A stretch of DNA of 64,000 nucleotides. Origin: Linnemannia schmuckeri (taxonomy: Eukaryota > Mortierellomycota > Mortierellomycetes > Mortierellales > Mortierellaceae). Shown piece after piece: positions 62,616 through 64,000 of this stretch. Where the stretch lies: positions 620,001 to 684,000 of the forward strand of contig JANATG010000008.1 in the NCBI GenBank assembly GCA_029449235.1, read 5' to 3'. The notes under the pieces are model-generated. The model searched no databases. It was not told where the DNA came from and saw nothing but the letters and a program-made list of their open reading frames with translations. Within the stretch, counting starts at the first letter, position 1, and each line of letters opens with the position of its first letter. The position numbers were made by a program, and so were the translations under genes.

Positions 62616-64000
62616 CTAACCGACTCTCAGGTAAGTCAAGATGTCAACAATAAACGCCGACATCTTTGGGAACTCGCCCATGATCCTGGCCAGACTCTCC
62701 TCATATGGCAAGAACAGCTTTTGGTTCCGCTTCTGTCGCGACAGGTTCCTCAGCACAAAGACCGCTGTCAGCGGAATACCGGCCAGATCCCGGTTGGGCA
62801 GTTCCAGCACATTGGGGCGGACATCAAACCACCGAGGTCGGTTCGAGAAGGGCTTGACAGAAGGTGTGAGAGGGAAATGGGTCTTGAGATGTTTAATCAC
62901 TTGTTGGCGGTCGTGGGTGGGAGTTGTGAAGCGTCGACAGCTGAGCCATTGGCAAGTGTAGAGGCCCATGCCAGGAGAGATATGTTCCTGAACAGCGTGT
63001 TGGAAGAGGTCAGCCTCAGTGGCGACAACAGTCTGACATCCAATCCATCTGCAAAGTATCCTATCCTCAGCTGCAAAACAATAAAGACATACAGACAGGT
63101 AATAAAGATTAGTCAGAAGTAACAGCAGACAAGGCACATAGTACGTCTCGGTCATCCACACACATCCAAGGCATAGCAAGGACACGAGGATTTACCTCCG
63201 CTAAAGTCCATCCAGTGCTTCTTGGCGATACCGCGAATCACCTGAACTGGAGGCATTCCCTCGGGACCCTGTACAAAGCTGGTCTCCATCTTTGGGAATC
63301 CAACACGAGACACTGTCACCAAATCCGCAGATCGAAGCATGGGTCCGTGGGCTGCAAACTTTGTCTGGTAGAGCTTGAAGAGATCCGCCTCGTAAATGTA
63401 TGCTTGGGGGTTGCTTTCAAAGTTGGACTGAAGCCTAATTATCACAAGGTAGAGCAAAATTGAAACACCTGTGAGTAAAATGAACCCAGCTGTACTCCAT
63501 TGGCAGGTGTAAAGTAACAAGCAGCCGAGAGTTTCTACCAGTGAAGAGCACGATATGGCTCATGAAGAATCTGTTGCGCAGGGTCGACCGTGATGGGTGC
63601 TGGGACAGTCTTGGGGCTGCCCCATGACAAGAATCGGACAAGGACCGACACGATGTTTCCTGGAAAGTTCTTGGCAATTTGAACTGCTGCATCTCCGTGG
63701 AAGCTCGAGAACTGGTAAAGATAGTCGAGAGTAGCTCCGATCAACTCATCGTCCTGGATCAACAACAACTGAGATATCCTCTCGATAATGTCCGGATCAA
63801 TGTCGCTCAAAATCTTTTCATTGTGCTCATTTGCGGCCAGTCGGGTAAGAGCACGGAGACTTCCCAAAATTAATGCCTTGTCGCTGGTGTGAAGCAATTT
63901 GTGAAGCTCCCGAAGATACATGTCGAACTTGGATCGCAACGTAATATGAATGCTCAGGCACTCCAGGGTATCGAGACAGTAGATTCGGAGCTCGTTGAGC
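62616..64000 (-). CDS. Rsc9/ARID2-like chromatin remodelling subunit, 5' part outside window
   Basis: Three exons are visible (64000-63539, 63434-63196, 63070-62616), giving 384 residues of the C-terminal part; the gene continues past the right edge. The first exon is an armadillo-type helical region (LGSLRALTRLAANEHNE, GATLDYLYQFSSF). Next comes an RFX-like segment (NPQAYIYEADLFKLY, FPKMETSFVQGP). Last is a C2H2-type finger region (CRWIGCQ ... LFQHAVQEH, CQWLSCRR ... HLKTHF) and FVLRNLSRQKRN. This order is that of Rsc9/ARID2 in RSC/PBAF. The N-terminal ARID domain would lie outside. The stop (62616) is 170 bp from the NDUFAF7 stop. Confidence 0.88.

Overview
The window is nuclear DNA of a filamentous fungus. 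The evidence is many short GT-AG introns (mostly 60-230 nt, often with a CTGAC/CTAAC branch site), compact gene spacing, A/T homopolymer runs at gene borders, and fungal-type families (TOK potassium channel, NoxR, HP1, GDS1/APSES regulators, a BET protein with two bromodomains). The mix suggests an early-diverging, Mortierella-like lineage; that placement is inference. I saw no rRNA, tRNA, CRISPR array or intact transposon. Gene models were spliced by hand, and every accepted model keeps frame through its GT/AG junctions.

Left part (1-27 kb), in order: a METTL26-like methyltransferase (-, cut by the left edge); splicing factor SYF2 (+); an HP1-like chromodomain/chromoshadow protein (+); an unrecognised Gln-rich protein (+); a NoxR/p67phox-like TPR-PB1 protein (-, 7 exons); a 1,670-residue protein joining a GDS1-type winged helix to two KilA-N/APSES-like domains (+), with a 1.77-kb intron that holds a three-copy repeat; a class I sirtuin (-); a TRIP4/Rqt4-type zinc-finger protein (+); and a C9orf85/DUF2039 protein (-).

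Centre (27.6-40.7 kb): five consecutive same-strand genes for M32 (Taq-type) metallocarboxypeptidases. All share two intron positions, and the first four have a TATA-like box 119-135 nt before the start codon. Copies 1-4 look intact. Copy 5 is a pseudogene with three frameshifts, a lost splice acceptor, and loss of both the catalytic glutamate and the third zinc ligand. Sequence classes run A-A-B-A-B, which points to duplication of a two-gene block plus later gene conversion.

Right part (41.8-64 kb): a TOK-type two-pore potassium channel (+) whose frame stays open for 70 codons after its TGA; a small WW-domain, Gly-rich protein with an MGSC lipidation-type N-terminus (+); CDT2/DTL, the CRL4 substrate receptor (+, 8 exons); U2AF small subunit (-); a BET protein with two bromodomains and an ET domain (+); NBP35/NUBP1, the cytosolic Fe-S scaffold (+); a GPR107/PTM1-type seven-TM protein (-, 11 exons); NDUFAF7, a complex I assembly methyltransferase (+); and the 3' part of an Rsc9/ARID2-like chromatin remodeller subunit (-, cut by the right edge).

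Apart from the M32 array the genes are mostly unrelated housekeeping, chromatin and RNA functions, often divergently paired. The chief novelties are the M32 cluster, the GDS1-APSES fusion with its repeat-bearing intron, NoxR, the post-stop reading frame of the channel gene, and some coding-like fragments in otherwise empty gaps.
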